From Streptosporangiaceae bacterium (GTDB lineage Bacteria; Actinomycetota; Actinomycetes; Streptosporangiales; Streptosporangiaceae), in contig JASHOI010000647.1 of NCBI GenBank assembly GCA_030041195.1, forward strand, positions 1 through 6,628: a stretch of DNA of 6,628 nt, in the 5' to 3' direction. A model generated the notes under the pieces. That model was not told the origin of the DNA. It saw only the letters and a program-made list of their open reading frames with translations, and did not search any database. Shown one piece after another: positions 5,083-6,628 of the stretch. The first letter of the stretch is position 1; every line of letters starts with the position of its first letter. The position numbers were made by a program, and so were the translations under genes.

Positions 5083-5792
5083 TCAGCCAACTCTGGAGAG
5101 GGCAGTAGCGGGGCCGAGGCGGGCGGCGCGCCACGCACCCAGGGCGCCGGCCAGGACGGTGCCGAGGATGCCCAGGGCGACGGCGAGCGCGACGATGCCG
5201 AGCGAGACCGGCGCGCTGAAGTGGACGGGGATGGGGCCGTCGGGGGTTCCAGGCGTGGCTTTCGATGATGCGGCGATGCCGGGAAGTGCCGTGACGCTGA
5301 CCGAGAGCGTGGGCCCCAGCGCGGAGACCAGGGCCGCGCCGGCGCAGCCGAGCGCGGTGCCCGCCAGCGTTCCGGCGATGCCGACCGTGGCGGTCTCGGT
5401 GAGGACCTGGACGGTGATCAAGCGCGCCGGCCAGCCGAGCGCCTTGAGGGTGCCGAACTCCCGGACCCGCCGGGTCACCGACGCCAGGGTGAGCAGGGCG
5501 GCGACCGCGAAGGATGCGGTCAGCGCGGCGACCGCCACCCACGTGCCCAGGTCAGCGGCGAGGCCGGAGGCGGTCGCCACCGCGCCGCCGATCTGGGAGG
5601 CCGCGGCGCTCGAGGACGCCGCCTGGTCCAGGCTGGCGAGAGCCTGCGCCTGGGCGGCCTTGGTACCGGATGCGGCGGCGCTGACGATGATCACCAGGGC
5701 CACGCCGACCGCCAGGCCCGCGGCGGTGGCGAGAGCCTGCCAGCACCGGTGGCGCAGTTCGTAACGGAGGTAGGTGAGGCGAAGCGCCCGGC

Positions 5793-5796
<4 letters not shown>
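5083..5796 (-). CDS. Shortened FtsX-like ABC transporter permease
   Basis: Encodes 237 residues from GTG (5794-5796), which overlaps the TGA of the ATPase gene by 4 bases. The order is: N-terminal cytoplasmic RYELRHR, TM1 about 20-42, a short outer stretch 43-84, TM2 about 85-106, the conserved cytoplasmic FtsX segment TRRVREFGTLKALGW (108-122) that contacts the ATPase, TM3 about 136-160, outer loop 162-197, TM4 about 198-218, and the tail WRAARLGPATAL. Relatives with this N-terminal pattern (VIIVSAAASGTKAAQAQ) normally carry a MacB_PCD-type extracytoplasmic domain of roughly 150-200 residues between TM1 and TM2, giving near 400 residues. Here only about 42 residues, Ala/Ser-rich, remain. The frame is intact, so it looks like an in-frame deletion or a minimal subtype, not a frameshifted pseudogene. 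The substrate is unknown; a lipid, peptide or envelope-related role is typical of the family. Confidence 0.85.
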
Positions 5797-6497
<701 letters not shown>

Positions 6498-6530
6498 GGA
6501 TGGTCCTTTGCTTTCGTGGTCCTGGGGTGT

Positions 6531-6544
6531 CCGGGCTTACCCGG
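6531..6544. repeat. Hairpin over the stop codon of the upstream permease
   Basis: CCGGG (6531-6535) and CCCGG (6540-6544) are perfect inverted copies with a 4-base loop (CTTA) that contains the TAA stop of the partial permease gene on the minus strand. It lies between two genes of the same operon and could weaken read-through or protect the upstream message; equally it may be chance in GC-rich DNA. Confidence 0.25.
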
Positions 6545-6628
6545 CGTGGGCGAGGGCGACGGTCGGGCGGAGCCGGGCCGCGCGCCAGCTGGCGAGCGCG
6601 CCGGCCAGCAGCCCGCCGGCGATGCCGA
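6537..6628 (-). CDS. FtsX-like ABC permease, C-terminal end only (cut by window)
   Basis: On the minus strand a frame enters from the right edge and ends at TAA (6537-6539), encoding 29 visible residues. They include the end of a membrane helix, GIAGGLLAGALA, and the tail SWRAARLRPTVALAHAG. This matches the end of the second permease in the same operon (LAGALGAWRAARLGPATALSRVG) residue for residue over most of its length, the typical FtsX-domain C-terminus. The gene is therefore a first permease, upstream of the ATPase by 39 bases and probably co-transcribed. Its total length and whether it has the full extracytoplasmic domain cannot be seen. The match rests on a short stretch but is specific, and the operon position supports it. 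Confidence 0.8.
   Translation of the reverse strand, partial: GIAGGLLAGALASWRAARLRPTVALAHAG

Noticed and set aside
4934..5764. 276-codon plus-strand frame opposite the short permease
   Set aside because: Antisense of a gene with clear FtsX motifs and a 4-base overlap with its ATPase; no domain in the translation.

Overview
The window comes from a high-GC Gram-positive genome, almost certainly an actinomycete. Codon third positions are overwhelmingly G or C, GTG starts occur, and several proteins are actinobacterial types: a DUF1707 membrane protein, a HicB antitoxin with a sigma-like C-terminal helix-turn-helix, and an FtsX-type ABC operon whose ATPase has the Walker A motif GPTGHGKTT. I cannot name the genus. 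There is no rRNA, tRNA, CRISPR array, transposase or phage gene.

Left part (1-2018): the end of a dihydrofolate reductase/RibD-C family protein runs into a convergent two-gene HicA-HicB toxin-antitoxin unit on the minus strand (506-1158). The toxin gene comes first, and the two genes overlap by 4 bases. An AT-rich 83-base gap with promoter-like sequence separates hicA from a divergent alpha/beta hydrolase (1242-2000).

Middle part (2019-3963): a LysR-type regulator on the minus strand diverges from a PLP-dependent serine/threonine dehydratase-like gene on the plus strand. The 85-base gap between them holds a 9-base direct repeat at exactly 30-base spacing and a perfect 7-base-arm palindrome touching the dehydratase ribosome binding site. 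This is the classical layout of a LysR regulator controlling its neighbour. Two short palindromes lie just after the dehydratase stop codon.

Right part (4023-6628): a DUF1707 protein with two predicted membrane helices is followed by a 76-residue single-helix membrane protein of unknown role. A convergent gap of about 206 bases then holds a 10-base inverted repeat. The minus strand carries an ABC transporter operon, read from the right edge: the last 29 codons of one FtsX-like permease (cut by the window), the ATPase, and a second permease overlapping the ATPase gene by 4 bases. The second permease is only 237 residues and appears to lack the large extracytoplasmic (MacB_PCD-type) domain usual between its first two membrane helices.

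I see no clear evidence of a wholly new system. The most unusual items are the shortened permease, the probably leaderless HicAB unit, and the compact control region between the LysR and dehydratase genes.
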